A DNA stretch of 41,640 nucleotides from Synergistaceae bacterium (lineage in GTDB: Bacteria; Synergistota; Synergistia; Synergistales; Aminobacteriaceae), in the NCBI GenBank assembly GCA_017445405.1, contig JAFSUD010000034.1, positions 1-41,640 of the forward strand. The letters are read 5' to 3'. A model generated the notes under the pieces. That model made no database searches. It worked only from the letters and a program-made list of their open reading frames with translations, and was not told the DNA's origin. The position numbers and the translations under genes are program-made. This document shows, in pieces, positions 8,609 through 16,541 of this stretch (position 1 is the first letter of the stretch; the number at the start of each line of letters is the position of its first letter).

Positions 8609-8645
8609 ACCCCGTGAAGCTGGATAGTACACTAAGTCACGGGGT
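8609..8645. promoter_or_regulatory. 9-bp perfect inverted repeat upstream of the efflux operon
   Basis: ACCCCGTGA (8609-8617) and TCACGGGGT (8637-8645) form a perfect inverted repeat with a 19-base spacer, 28 bases before the tolC start. No U-run follows on either strand, so a classical terminator is unlikely. An operator, or a hairpin at the end of the upstream reductase transcript, are the two readings. Confidence 0.45.
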
Positions 8646-8683
8646 AAAGTATATTCAGTTGGTGTGAAGAATGTGTGAAATGT

Positions 8684-9580
8684 CTAGCCGCGCGTGATTT
8701 CAGTGTTGGCCATCTTCTCGTACACTAAGGCTAATGCGCTGTGGTCATTCTGGCCTTTGCCGTCTGCATGAAGAATCTTCATCATCTCGAACACCTGAGC
8801 AGTGAGCGGTACAGGAGCATCAACGGCCTTTGCTGCGTCAAACACGTTGTTCAAGTCCTTGATGTGCAGGTCGATCTTGAAGCCGGGCTTGAAGTTGCGA
8901 TCCATTATCATCGGAGCTTTCGCGTCCATCACTGTAGAACCGGCTAGGCCTCCGCGTATTGCCTGATAGATTGACTCAGGATTCACTCCTGCCTTCTTGC
9001 CGAGCATGAGAGCTTCACTGACTGCCGCAATGTTCACGGCGACGACTATCTGATTGCAGAGTTTGGTAACGTTGCCTGCACCGATGCCTCCGCAGAGTAC
9101 GACACTAGATCCCATAGCTTTGAGGACAGGCTCGAACTTCGCGAACACTTCGGGCTTTCCGCCGACCATGAAGCTGAGCGTTCCGTCAATGGCTTTAGGC
9201 TCGCCTCCTGAGACGGGAGCGTCGAGCATGTCTATACCCTTCTTTGCGAGAGCGTCGGCGATTTCACGGCTCGCGATGGGGTTGATGGAGGACATGTCGA
9301 TAAATGCAGCACCTTTCTCCATGTGGTCAGCTACTTTGTCGTTCTCGAGCATGACGCTTTTGACGTGCGGGGAGTTCGGAAGCATAGTGAGTACAAGCTC
9401 TGCACCTTTGGCGGCATCTACAGCGTTTGCGGCGGCGGCTGCTTTGCCCTGACCGAAAGATACTACGTCATCAATTACTGCCTTGTTCATGTCATAGACC
9501 CTGAGTTCGTGCCCGGCTTTGATTAAGTTCTTGGCCATAGGTTTGCCCATTATGCCCAGACCGATAAATCCTATCTTCAT
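8684..9580 (-). CDS. 2-hydroxy-3-oxopropionate (tartronate semialdehyde) reductase family
   Basis: NAD(P)-dependent beta-hydroxyacid dehydrogenase; GarR-type members reduce tartronate semialdehyde to glycerate. The Rossmann motif GFIGLGIMGKPMAKNL opens the protein, followed by the substrate-binding DAPVSGGEPKAIDGTLSFMVGG (about residues 120-140) and the catalytic-Lys segment GNVTKLCNQIVV near residue 170. Length of 298 aa is standard. Related 3-hydroxyisobutyrate dehydrogenases share these motifs; the VSGGEPKA box favours GarR. It stands alone between the efflux operon and the toxin-antitoxin remnant and appears monocistronic. Confidence 0.88.
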   Translation of the reverse strand: MKIGFIGLGIMGKPMAKNLIKAGHELRVYDMNKAVIDDVVSFGQGKAAAAANAVDAAKGAELVLTMLPNSPHVKSVMLENDKVADHMEKGAAFIDMSSINPIASREIADALAKKGIDMLDAPVSGGEPKAIDGTLSFMVGGKPEVFAKFEPVLKAMGSSVVLCGGIGAGNVTKLCNQIVVAVNIAAVSEALMLGKKAGVNPESIYQAIRGGLAGSTVMDAKAPMIMDRNFKPGFKIDLHIKDLNNVFDAAKAVDAPVPLTAQVFEMMKILHADGKGQNDHSALALVYEKMANTEITRG

Positions 9581-9620
9581 GAATATATGCCTCTCTTCGT
9601 TGTGGGATGGCGTTATTATA

Positions 9621-9854
9621 TCAGAGCACTATACCCTTTTTCGCATAATACTCATTCAGCAGCCGGTTAATGAACATTGCATTCTTACGCCTGAGTTCTA
9701 TAAATCTATCTCCTACAGGTTCAGCTAGTACCGCTTCTTTCTCAGTGATTTCCGGAATATCGGATAGATCTATGTCCTCATCTTTAACTTCCATAGCTGC
9801 CATTATTGCTTCGTGCATTGTCTTGGGGTAATCATCTGGATAGACCACGCTCAT
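9621..9854 (-). CDS. antitoxin-like protein, second of a tandem pair
   Basis: Small acidic protein of 77 aa that starts at ATG 9854 (MSVVYPDDYPKT), chosen because it aligns with the start of the neighbouring paralogue. It shares YPDDYPKT, EAI and an acidic EDIDLSDIP motif with that protein. Acidic D-I-D-x-S-D-I-P segments occur in several antitoxins, including those paired with BrnT toxins, where they sit near the toxin-binding or DNA-binding region. The start overlaps the end of the first paralogue by 23 bases. I infer an antitoxin role from this motif and from the toxin remnant upstream; no DNA-binding fold can be shown here. Confidence 0.6.
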   Translation of the reverse strand: MSVVYPDDYPKTMHEAIMAAMEVKDEDIDLSDIPEITEKEAVLAEPVGDRFIELRRKNAMFINRLLNEYYAKKGIVL

Positions 9855-10059
9855 AGCTTCCCGCCTGTCTTGCTGCATTCATTCTCTCACGGTTGCGCTT
9901 TCTGACTTCGGCGAACTTCCACCCTATCGGATTAACAATGACATTGTCGCTCAACGGAGGGATGTCCGAATAGTCAATGTCTTCTTCGCGAACAGACCTC
10001 AAAGCCTGTATTGCTTCTTCCCTTGTCTTGGGGTAATCATCTGGATAAAACACGTTCAT
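9832..10059 (-). CDS. antitoxin-like protein, BrnT partner
   Basis: Protein of 75 aa starting at ATG 10059, preceded by a strong AAAGGAGG with good spacing. It begins MNVFYPDDYPKT and contains REEDIDYSDIPPLS followed by a basic C-terminal stretch (VRKRNRERMNAARQ). The start overlaps the 3' end of the brnT remnant by 23 bases, the usual toxin-then-antitoxin order of BrnTA loci. The open frame extends upstream, but that region is the toxin gene in another frame. It is a tandem paralogue of the next gene. Antitoxin function is inferred from arrangement and motif. Confidence 0.65.
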   Translation of the reverse strand: MNVFYPDDYPKTREEAIQALRSVREEDIDYSDIPPLSDNVIVNPIGWKFAEVRKRNRERMNAARQAGSYERGLSR

Positions 10060-10365
10060 ACAAATTTGCCTCCTTTCTATTTGCAGGACGCGCTGAGATA
10101 ATACGGTAAATATCCCTATCATCCTGTGTTATGCGTTCAACATATACGACAAACAATAATTCAAAGCTGATTGTGCAGCCTACGATACAGCGTCTATCTT
10201 CTTCTTCGTTGTGTCCTAAGCCCAGACATCAACAGCATAAGCATCACTGAAAATTTCAGCTGCAACCCTAAAATCTACCTTGTGCTTCTTCCAGTTGGCT
10301 ATAGCTTTATCCTCATCCCACGTGAAGATCATACCGTCAAACTCAAACTTTATTTCATCGTTCAT
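10037..10365 (-). pseudogene. brnT: BrnT-family toxin gene with frameshift
   Basis: Reading from ATG 10365, the first 49 codons give a clear BrnT (DUF497) N-terminus: FTWDEDKAIANWKKHKVDF followed by AAEIFSDAYAVD. The frame then hits TAG at about 10216-10218. Moving to the -1 frame at about 10218-10224 continues the family exactly: GHNEEEDRR, a core strand FELLFVVYVER, and the C-terminal RDIYRIISARPANRKE box, ending at TGA 10037-10039. A single indel therefore breaks an otherwise complete RNase toxin. A sequencing error or a true inactivating mutation both fit. The antitoxin genes downstream remain open. Confidence 0.8.
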
Positions 10366-10390
10366 TATTCACATCCAGATTTACACGCCG

Positions 10391-10486
10391 CTATATCGCT
10401 GGAGCAACACTGCACGGCTCGTCGTCCCAAAGATTTATCGACCCGTCACTTACACGTAATCTTTCTGCAAGCTCAGCAAACCTCAT
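10391..10486 (-). pseudogene. duplicated 3' tail of the glycosyltransferase gene
   Basis: About 90 bases directly downstream of the GT4 gene repeat its last 30 codons with roughly three mismatches. The copy forms a 31-codon ORF whose ATG (10484-10486) overlaps the stop of the intact gene (10483-10485). It keeps the tail motif with SINLWDD and ends in TAG at 10391-10393. High identity points to a recent duplication or to recombination with a close relative. It separates the glycosyltransferase gene from the toxin remnant. Confidence 0.85.
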
Positions 10487-11646
10487 ATCACTGGAGCAAC
10501 ACTGCACGGCCCGTCGTCCCAAAGATTTATCGACCCGTCACTTACACGTAATCTTTCTGCAAGCTCAACAAACCTCTTCGCCGCAACCTCAGCATTCCAT
10601 TCATCAATAATAGTCCTGTACGCATTCCGGCCAAGCTGTGATATTCTCTCCGGCTCGTCAAGCAGAGCACTAACTTTCTCCGTCAAGTCCCCGAGACTCC
10701 TATCACGGAAGATTAATCCGTTCTGTCCATGATTCACCAAGTACGGAGCTGCTCCTGTCCTCTCTCCGGCAACGGCAGCGCATCCCGAATTCATCGCCTC
10801 ATTCAAGACTACTCCCCAGCCTTCGCCTCTGTCTGACGTGAACAGGTATATCTGTGCTTTCTCCATCTCTTCACGCACCTGCTCAAACGGAAGCGATCCA
10901 GCCATCTCCACGCAATCACCGAGATTCTTGGCCGAAATCATATGTGCTAACTCATCCTGCATTTTCCCGGAACCAACGATCTTTACCCTGAAGTCTTTAC
11001 CCTGAGCCCTGAGATTCTCCGCGAGCTTAACGGCAAAGTCAGGGTGCTTCCAGTCAATGAGCCTTCCTGCCCATAAGATACTCCCCTTCTCCTTGCGAGA
11101 CAGAAGCCCGTCAACATCATCATAACGCCGTGCTTCAGGAAAATATCCCCATCTGTAAGCCTTGCCCCTGAACAGTCCGCAGGTGCTGTAGTCCCACGCA
11201 GCAAACGCAGATGCACACAGCAAGTAAAATTTTGCGTGATGGTATGCTGCCTGAACTCTTCCTCCGGAGTAACGGCGGTACTTCATGAATCTCACTGCAT
11301 CCTTCCACAACGGCCCTTTGAAGAACCTCTCGCTCTGCATGAACGTCAATTTCCCCTGAGCTAACCTGCTGCTTACTACACTTACAGGCATTCCTCCGAT
11401 TATCACGCAGTCCGACTCGTCAATGAGCATTCTTGCTTCCTGTTCTGCTTCCGGACTCTCATAGCTTCTCAGGACACACGAGGCTTGATTCATGTCATAC
11501 ATACCGGCTGACACTCCCCCCTTGCTGAACGGCTCCATAGCTATAAACGCGTAATCATTGCCGTACATTTTCACGAACTCATCAGCTAAAGGCTTCTGGT
11601 AATGATTGAAGATATTCGACACAAACACTAATTTCTTGCCTGACAT
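10483..11646 (-). CDS. GT4-family glycosyltransferase
   Basis: Retaining GT-B glycosyltransferase, 387 aa. The C-terminal nucleotide-sugar domain shows VKIVGSGKMQDEL, a VEMAGSLPFEQV segment and the EGWGVVLNEAMNSGCAAV motif of the GT4 E-x7-E type, then GAAPYLVNHGQNGLIF. The N-terminal half has a typical first strand KLVFVSNIFNHYQ. Start ATG 11646 has GGAGGT 7 bases upstream. It lies downstream of the type VII operon, separated from it by a terminator, so it is probably an independent transcript. The acceptor cannot be read; surface polysaccharide or protein glycan are both possible. The last 30 codons are repeated immediately downstream. Confidence 0.88.
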   Translation of the reverse strand: MSGKKLVFVSNIFNHYQKPLADEFVKMYGNDYAFIAMEPFSKGGVSAGMYDMNQASCVLRSYESPEAEQEARMLIDESDCVIIGGMPVSVVSSRLAQGKLTFMQSERFFKGPLWKDAVRFMKYRRYSGGRVQAAYHHAKFYLLCASAFAAWDYSTCGLFRGKAYRWGYFPEARRYDDVDGLLSRKEKGSILWAGRLIDWKHPDFAVKLAENLRAQGKDFRVKIVGSGKMQDELAHMISAKNLGDCVEMAGSLPFEQVREEMEKAQIYLFTSDRGEGWGVVLNEAMNSGCAAVAGERTGAAPYLVNHGQNGLIFRDRSLGDLTEKVSALLDEPERISQLGRNAYRTIIDEWNAEVAAKRFVELAERLRVSDGSINLWDDGPCSVAPVI

Positions 11647-11661
11647 TAAATAACCTCCATA

Positions 11662-11701
11662 TACAAAAATTCCTCCGGGCCGCTCTCACAGCCTGAAGGA
11701 A
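11662..11701 (-). terminator. intrinsic terminator of the type VII operon
   Basis: On the minus strand a stem of about 11 pairs (11691-11701 with 11670-11680, one mismatch and one wobble) is followed by ATTTTTG. It lies 28 bases after the kinase stop and before the glycosyltransferase ribosome binding site, and so ends the long operon. Confidence 0.75.
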
Positions 11702-11728
11702 AATATATCATAAACTCTCAGTGATGCA

Positions 11729-13636
11729 CTAAAGCAATGCTACGACAAACAATCCTGCAGCTATCACTAATACACTTGCAAGAAACACCATCACAGCCTT
11801 TCCCTTGCCGACGAGCATCCCCAAAAAGTCCTCCGGAGTCATCCGGGCTGCAGCAACAAGCACAAGGCATTCACAGGCCAAGACCTGAACAATTACTCCG
11901 GCAAGCCTAGCGTGTCTCCACCACCTGAAACGTTCGGGAGTGAAGCCCACAAAGTTAGCGTTCACTATGTTCACGAGCACCTGATAATTCATGCCGAGCA
12001 GCGCAGCAATCAACAGCACCCCCAGCGCGATAACCGGCATCATCTCCAGAGCAGCAAGCCCCGCAAGAATCTTCCCGTCCTCTCTGTGAGGGAGCATAAC
12101 CATTCCTGCAGTGATCAGCATCATCAACGGGATAGCGTACTCCGACGTAAGCCTCACTTGGTAGCTCACCACTCCCGAGCTTCTGATAGTCATGTACACT
12201 AATATTCCTGCAACTACAGCACACGAACACAGCGTTATGCTCAGAACTATTCTGTACTTCCTGTTCCTCGACCTCAGAGCCTCAACAGACATAATGCCCA
12301 ATAGCAGAGACAGCAGAGCATAGTCAAATAACGAGTAACGCAGGAACGCCCCGAAGATGAGATAGCATGACAGCCACACAATAGTAACTAGGTTCAATGC
12401 CGACAGCCTGAAATTCAGGACGCACAGAGCGACGCACATAGCATACAGGGGCATTGACACAAAAATATCGCTGACCCTTCCGCTGAAGAGGCATAACAGC
12501 GTCAATATTCCCGAACACACTGCACCTACACCGGCAAGAATATTCACTATCTTTGCGGGAACTTCAGGGCGGGTTTCTTTCGGAGCGGCTATCGTCTGCT
12601 CGCGCTTCAGCACAAACACTCCGGTTGTACGCTCCTCTTCTTCCGGGCGCATAGCTCTCGGCCTCTTGCTGCTCTCGGGCTTCGAGAACTCCCGCTTTAT
12701 CTCCTGAACGGGAGCTTTCGACGCAACACCCGCAATCTTCTCCAGCTCCATCCTGAACTCTGCTGCAGTGCTGAATCTATCCTCCGGCTTGAACGCACAC
12801 GCCTTCAGCACAAAGTCATTCAGTGCAGGCTCAATGTCTGGAATATCCGGGATAGGCTCGTCTCCCCTCATGCGGCGGGCCAATGCGTCCTCTTTGCTGT
12901 GAGGAGTCAGAGTCTCAGGGAACGGAGGCATGAACGGCAGCCTGTTATTGTTCAGGTAGCGGTACATGACTATTCCCAATGAGTACAGGTCTATTGTCGG
13001 GCCGTAATCCTTCTCGTTGTGGAAGACTTCGGGAGCCATGTATGACCTCGTGCCCTTCTCTGACATCTCGGAGTTCTTGCGTATCTGCCTCGCGACCCCG
13101 AAATCGCCGAGCTTGAAGTCCCCGTAATCAGACACGAAGATATTATCCGGCTTGATGTCGCGGTGTATTACGTTCTTGACGGCGCAGAGTTCCAGTGCGT
13201 GCGATATGTCGATGCCGAGCTGTACAACGTCGCGGGGAGTCAGGGGCTTGTTCGTCATGTAGGACGATAAAGACTGCAGAAGCTCCATGCGAATCAGAAT
13301 GTCCCAGTGCATGTCATCTTTCTTGATGACCTTGTGATCCTCAATTGAGACTATATTTGTGTTGCCCTTGAACGCGCTCATGAAGTCTATTTCCTGCACT
13401 ATGTCTGTAACAAATCCCCTAAAGTACGTCGGAATCGTCTCCTCCGGCATCTCGAGGCGTGCACGTTCTATCTCGTCCTCAGTCTGCGGAATCGAGAGCA
13501 TCTTGACGGCAGCGTAATACATTTTCCCGAACTCGTCCTTGTGAACCTTGTAGACCTTGCCGAACGAGCCTTCACCTAACTGTTCATCAATAAACCATGA
13601 ACCCCATAACGGCTCATACTGTTTGATGTCGCTCAT
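11729..13636 (-). CDS. membrane Ser/Thr protein kinase of the type VII locus
   Basis: A 635-aa protein with an N-terminal Hanks-type kinase: glycine loop GEGSFGKVYK (about 21-30), ATP-binding Lys45 in AAVKML, catalytic HRDIKPDN (158-165), DFG (178-180) and APE (201-203), so all catalytic residues are present. A charged linker (about 305-365) leads to a C-terminal half with about nine hydrophobic segments, placing the kinase in the inner membrane facing the cytoplasm. There is no PASTA repeat. It is the last gene of the operon, 6 bases after the PP2C gene, with its Shine-Dalgarno inside that gene's end. EssB/YukC of known type VIIb systems is a membrane pseudokinase and none is seen here; this active kinase may take a comparable place. 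Its likely client is the FHA-bearing EssC-like ATPase. Confidence 0.9.
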   Translation of the reverse strand: MSDIKQYEPLWGSWFIDEQLGEGSFGKVYKVHKDEFGKMYYAAVKMLSIPQTEDEIERARLEMPEETIPTYFRGFVTDIVQEIDFMSAFKGNTNIVSIEDHKVIKKDDMHWDILIRMELLQSLSSYMTNKPLTPRDVVQLGIDISHALELCAVKNVIHRDIKPDNIFVSDYGDFKLGDFGVARQIRKNSEMSEKGTRSYMAPEVFHNEKDYGPTIDLYSLGIVMYRYLNNNRLPFMPPFPETLTPHSKEDALARRMRGDEPIPDIPDIEPALNDFVLKACAFKPEDRFSTAAEFRMELEKIAGVASKAPVQEIKREFSKPESSKRPRAMRPEEEERTTGVFVLKREQTIAAPKETRPEVPAKIVNILAGVGAVCSGILTLLCLFSGRVSDIFVSMPLYAMCVALCVLNFRLSALNLVTIVWLSCYLIFGAFLRYSLFDYALLSLLLGIMSVEALRSRNRKYRIVLSITLCSCAVVAGILVYMTIRSSGVVSYQVRLTSEYAIPLMMLITAGMVMLPHREDGKILAGLAALEMMPVIALGVLLIAALLGMNYQVLVNIVNANFVGFTPERFRWWRHARLAGVIVQVLACECLVLVAAARMTPEDFLGMLVGKGKAVMVFLASVLVIAAGLFVVALL

Positions 13637-13642
13637 GAGAAA

Positions 13643-14434
13643 TCATGCCTCCTTCTGAATCTCGAACACTACACATGTTACGTTATCACGCCCCCCGTGT
13701 TCAAGCGCAGACAATACTAACTGATTCACTGCCTCTGCGGGACTCTTGGCCGCCTTCATGATTGCAGCTATCTCCTGAAAACTCAGCATGTCCGTTAGTC
13801 CGTCAGAGCACATCAGCCCTCCCGTGTTAGCTCCGAACACGAACTCTCTGCTTGCGTCTGGCATCACTCCGAAGCCGTCATTGTCTCCCAAGTAGCGCGT
13901 GAGGATATGCCGTTCCCTGCTCTTGTCTGCCTGAGCCGGTGTGAGAAGCCCCATGCGCATTTTGTCTTCCGCAACAGTGTGATCATCTGTTACGCGCAAT
14001 AGCCTTCCGTCCTCGACCCTGAAGCCCCGCGAGTCTCCCAAGTTGTAAATCGTGAACGAGTTATCCCCTATCACTGACATCACGAGAGTCGCTCCCATTC
14101 TGATTCCCTGACTGTGCATAATGCCGAGCAGCTTATTGTTCGTGTTGCTGACGTAATCGCTGACAGCCTGTCCGGAGCATGACTTCAGAATCCTGCTTGA
14201 ATGTTCCTGCAGAGTCTCCGCAGCAGTGAGCGATGCAGCTTCTCCGCAGTCCTCGCCTCCCATGCCGTCAAAGACAGCGAAAATTGCCGGAGCTTCAGTC
14301 TCTCCGCTGAGAAAAAACGGCCTCTCGCGTTCGGAGACCGTCATAAATATTCCGCTGCAGTATAAATTATCCTCGTTGTTCGTCCTGACATTGCCCACTT
14401 CAGAACGTGCTGCAAACCTTATCCTTGCCGACAT
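13643..14434 (-). CDS. PP2C-family Ser/Thr protein phosphatase
   Basis: Mn/Mg-dependent phosphatase of the PPM/PP2C (Stp1/PrpC) type, 263 aa. Metal-binding motifs are visible: EVGNVRTNNEDN near the start, VFDGMGGEDCGEAAS, LGDSRGFR, MCSDGLTDML and the C-terminal GGRDNVTCVVFE. No membrane segment. It sits between the Gly-rich secreted candidate (4-base gap) and the kinase (6-base gap). It presumably reverses the kinase's action; the pairing of kinase, phosphatase and FHA reader is common in regulated secretion loci. Confidence 0.93.
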   Translation of the reverse strand: MSARIRFAARSEVGNVRTNNEDNLYCSGIFMTVSERERPFFLSGETEAPAIFAVFDGMGGEDCGEAASLTAAETLQEHSSRILKSCSGQAVSDYVSNTNNKLLGIMHSQGIRMGATLVMSVIGDNSFTIYNLGDSRGFRVEDGRLLRVTDDHTVAEDKMRMGLLTPAQADKSRERHILTRYLGDNDGFGVMPDASREFVFGANTGGLMCSDGLTDMLSFQEIAAIMKAAKSPAEAVNQLVLSALEHGGRDNVTCVVFEIQKEA

Positions 14435-14438
14435 GCCT

Positions 14439-15905
14439 TTACACCGCCTGATCCATCACAAAGTTATCAAGAAATTCCATTATCGGGGATGACGCAGACA
14501 GTGAAGAGCCTGAACCTGCACTTGATGCACCTGATGCAGAGAAGATTGATGATGAACTGCTGCCGTCCTGAGTTTCTGTGAATGCTTTCTTGAGTTCATC
14601 GACTATCATATCAAAGAATGAGCGTTTTTTGCCTCCGGAACTTGATGATCCTGAAGAACCGGCTAATCCTGTGAGATCAATTATGCCTGAAGACTGCACA
14701 GAATTTCCGTCAGAGGCTGCAAATACTCCGAGCACTTTGCTGAACTCTGCTGCCTCGCTGTTGCCCTGAAGTGCTGCTCTGATGTGTCCGGCGTTGCTGG
14801 CGAAATCTCCGCGCCCCGAGCTTCCGGACGATGCCGTGCCTGCTCCTGCTCCTGCTCTTGAGGCTGCGAGACCTCCTGCTGCCTGGCCGAGCACTGTGAT
14901 TCCTGCACCTGCTGCTGTTCCTGCGAGGGTAACTATGCCTGCTGCCATTGCGAGACGTTCAGCGGTGTGGGGCTGAGTCGGAGATGCCATTATTGCTGCC
15001 GAGTTCTCATAGATGCTCCGTCCGGCGTTGTAGGCTTCTGCGAGATTTCCGGCCCGTGCGTGAATGCCGGTGCTGTTTCCTGCTCCTGCTCCTCCGGAAT
15101 GGCCGCTCCAGTTATGTCCGCCTAATGCTTCTGTCATTATTGCTGCTACACTGTCTGCCGCCGCGTCCGCTATCTCCTGAGTGTCCTTGATGCCTTTCGC
15201 TGCTGCATCAGGATTATCAGGTATATGTGTTACAGGCAAGTTTACGTTCATTGTGCCTCCTCCTCCATTTGTGCCGCTTCCTGTTCCTGTTCCGGACTCT
15301 CTGTTCGTTCCGGCTTCGTTCTCTTGGCCTGATGCTGCATTGCCTCTTCCGCCTATTCCGGGAATACGCACGCCCATTCCTCCGTGAGAGCCTGTGCCCT
15401 GATTAGAGTCTCCCTGATTTCCTGACGGTGTGCCTGATGCCCCGGACGCTCCTGCTCCTCCTGCAGCACCTCCGGCTGCCCCTCCCGCTGCACCTGCTGC
15501 ACTCCCTGCTCCTCCTGCACCTGCTGCTCCTATGCCGGAAGTTCCCGCACCTGATGAAGTACCTCCTCCTGTGCTGACTGTCGCACTGAATCCATGATTT
15601 GCGGTGAGGTCGTCGGAGAGAGTGTTAGCCTGAGTCTCGTAGCGGCTCTCGAGTGCAGCAAAACGGCTCACGCTCCCGCCGAGTATCTGTGTCGTCTCAT
15701 TCACCCCGTTATCAAGACGGCCAAGCCTCAGGTTCAGTTCGTCAAAGCTCTCGAGTATCATGTTGCGTTCTTTGCACTTCCAGTTCTCGTGGCTCTGGGC
15801 ACTCTTCAGGCTCGACACTGCCTCTGCCATGAGATCGCACGCCATGTTCATGCGGCCGGTAAGCTCTGAGACATAATCCGCATCAAAGATTAAAAGGTTC
15901 GCCAT
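14439..15905 (-). CDS. Gly/Ala/Ser-rich protein with WXG100-like N-terminus, putative type VII substrate
   Basis: A 488-aa protein. The first 110 residues are helical and resemble WXG100/LXG N-domains: a helix up to SLKSAQSHENWKCKE, then ILESFDELNLRLGRLDNGVNETTQILGGSV and SRFAALESRYE. From about residue 115 the sequence becomes very rich in Gly, Ala, Ser and Thr, with runs such as GGAAGGAAGGAGASG. It includes a hydrophobic Ala/Gly stretch near 310-350 and a Ser-rich C-terminus with one amphipathic helix (FFDMIVDELKKAF). No toxin motif is recognised. It may be a secreted structural protein or an effector. Start ATG 15905 follows the preceding gene by 2 bases. The N-terminal similarity is an inference from pattern and location. 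Confidence 0.65.
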   Translation of the reverse strand: MANLLIFDADYVSELTGRMNMACDLMAEAVSSLKSAQSHENWKCKERNMILESFDELNLRLGRLDNGVNETTQILGGSVSRFAALESRYETQANTLSDDLTANHGFSATVSTGGGTSSGAGTSGIGAAGAGGAGSAAGAAGGAAGGAAGGAGASGASGTPSGNQGDSNQGTGSHGGMGVRIPGIGGRGNAASGQENEAGTNRESGTGTGSGTNGGGGTMNVNLPVTHIPDNPDAAAKGIKDTQEIADAAADSVAAIMTEALGGHNWSGHSGGAGAGNSTGIHARAGNLAEAYNAGRSIYENSAAIMASPTQPHTAERLAMAAGIVTLAGTAAGAGITVLGQAAGGLAASRAGAGAGTASSGSSGRGDFASNAGHIRAALQGNSEAAEFSKVLGVFAASDGNSVQSSGIIDLTGLAGSSGSSSSGGKKRSFFDMIVDELKKAFTETQDGSSSSSIFSASGASSAGSGSSLSASSPIMEFLDNFVMDQAV

Positions 15906-15907
15906 GA

Positions 15908-16219
15908 CTAATTACCTCCCCCGGCATTTAGTGCCCTCGTCCACCTTGCTGCTTCAGAATCATTCCACTCATAGTTTTTTGCCGCATCAGACAGAAAATC
16001 TCTGTAGCCGTTCAGTGTGGCATTAATCCCCTGATATGTATCTTCCATTGCTATCATCTTTTCGGTCATTAATGACGGTATGCGTCCGCTGAAATCCCGC
16101 CCCATGTTCTGGAATATGTTAGTAACCGCGTTCTGTATTTTTAGGATGTCGTCGGCATTGCTGCCTATTCCTGATGCACGGCGTTCCATCTCGTCAGTTA
16201 CTGCTAAAATCTTCGGCAT
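15908..16219 (-). CDS. WXG100-like small helical protein
   Basis: A 103-aa, almost entirely helical protein with no Cys and no signal peptide. It resembles the C-terminal-motif subgroup of WXG100 proteins: a first helix with DEMERRASGIGSNADDIL, a turn at FSGRIPSLM where WXG would lie, then AMEDTYQGINATLNGYRDFLSDAAKNYEW with a YxxxD/E-like end. The tryptophan of the classic motif is replaced. Good Shine-Dalgarno (GGAGG) before ATG 16219. A secreted ESX-type partner or chaperone is the likely role. It lies 2 bases before the Gly-rich gene, which suggests that the two products are paired. Confidence 0.65.
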   Translation of the reverse strand: MPKILAVTDEMERRASGIGSNADDILKIQNAVTNIFQNMGRDFSGRIPSLMTEKMIAMEDTYQGINATLNGYRDFLSDAAKNYEWNDSEAARWTRALNAGGGN

Positions 16220-16238
16220 GATTATTCCTCCTTAAGTC

Positions 16239-16538
16239 TTACCAGCTTACATTGCGGATCTCTCTCGCTGTAAGTTCATCAGCCTCTACGCAGTCAGTTA
16301 CGAAATTCCTCATGTTGTCCAAAGACTCCGTTACTGACTCATTGAAGCGTTCTATGCGTTCACGGGATGTCCTGAAGCTCTCGGCATATGCTTTCTGCGC
16401 CTCAGAATCCCAAGCATCTTCCATTGTCTGAACTATAGTGTCTATTGCTTTGAGGGCTTCCTCCTGCTCGGACACGTAGCGCAGGGCACGGGCTGTACTT
16501 TCCTCTACAGCATTGACATTGATTATTGTCGCGGGCAT
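16239..16538 (-). CDS. WXG100-family protein
   Basis: A 99-aa helical-hairpin protein. The first helix ends in TIVQTMEDAW, followed by DSEAQKAYAESFRTSRERIERF, the standard WXG100 layout with W-D-S in place of W-x-G and the usual A-Y-x-x-S/F spacing. A conserved-type acidic C-terminal helix follows (TDCVEADELTAREI). It has no signal peptide, as expected for type VII substrates that leave folded as dimers. It lies 3 bases after the next upstream gene. It is probably a third Esx-like partner in addition to the tandem pair at 17386-18077. Confidence 0.8.
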   Translation of the reverse strand: MPATIINVNAVEESTARALRYVSEQEEALKAIDTIVQTMEDAWDSEAQKAYAESFRTSRERIERFNESVTESLDNMRNFVTDCVEADELTAREIRNVSW

Positions 16539-16541
16539 TGA

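Noticed and set aside
8609..8645. Intrinsic terminator of the reductase gene
   Set aside because: The inverted repeat is perfect but has a 19-base loop and no U-run on either strand.
10171..10551. 126-codon plus-strand ORF
   Set aside because: It runs antisense through the brnT remnant and the duplicated glycosyltransferase tail, so it is explained by those features.
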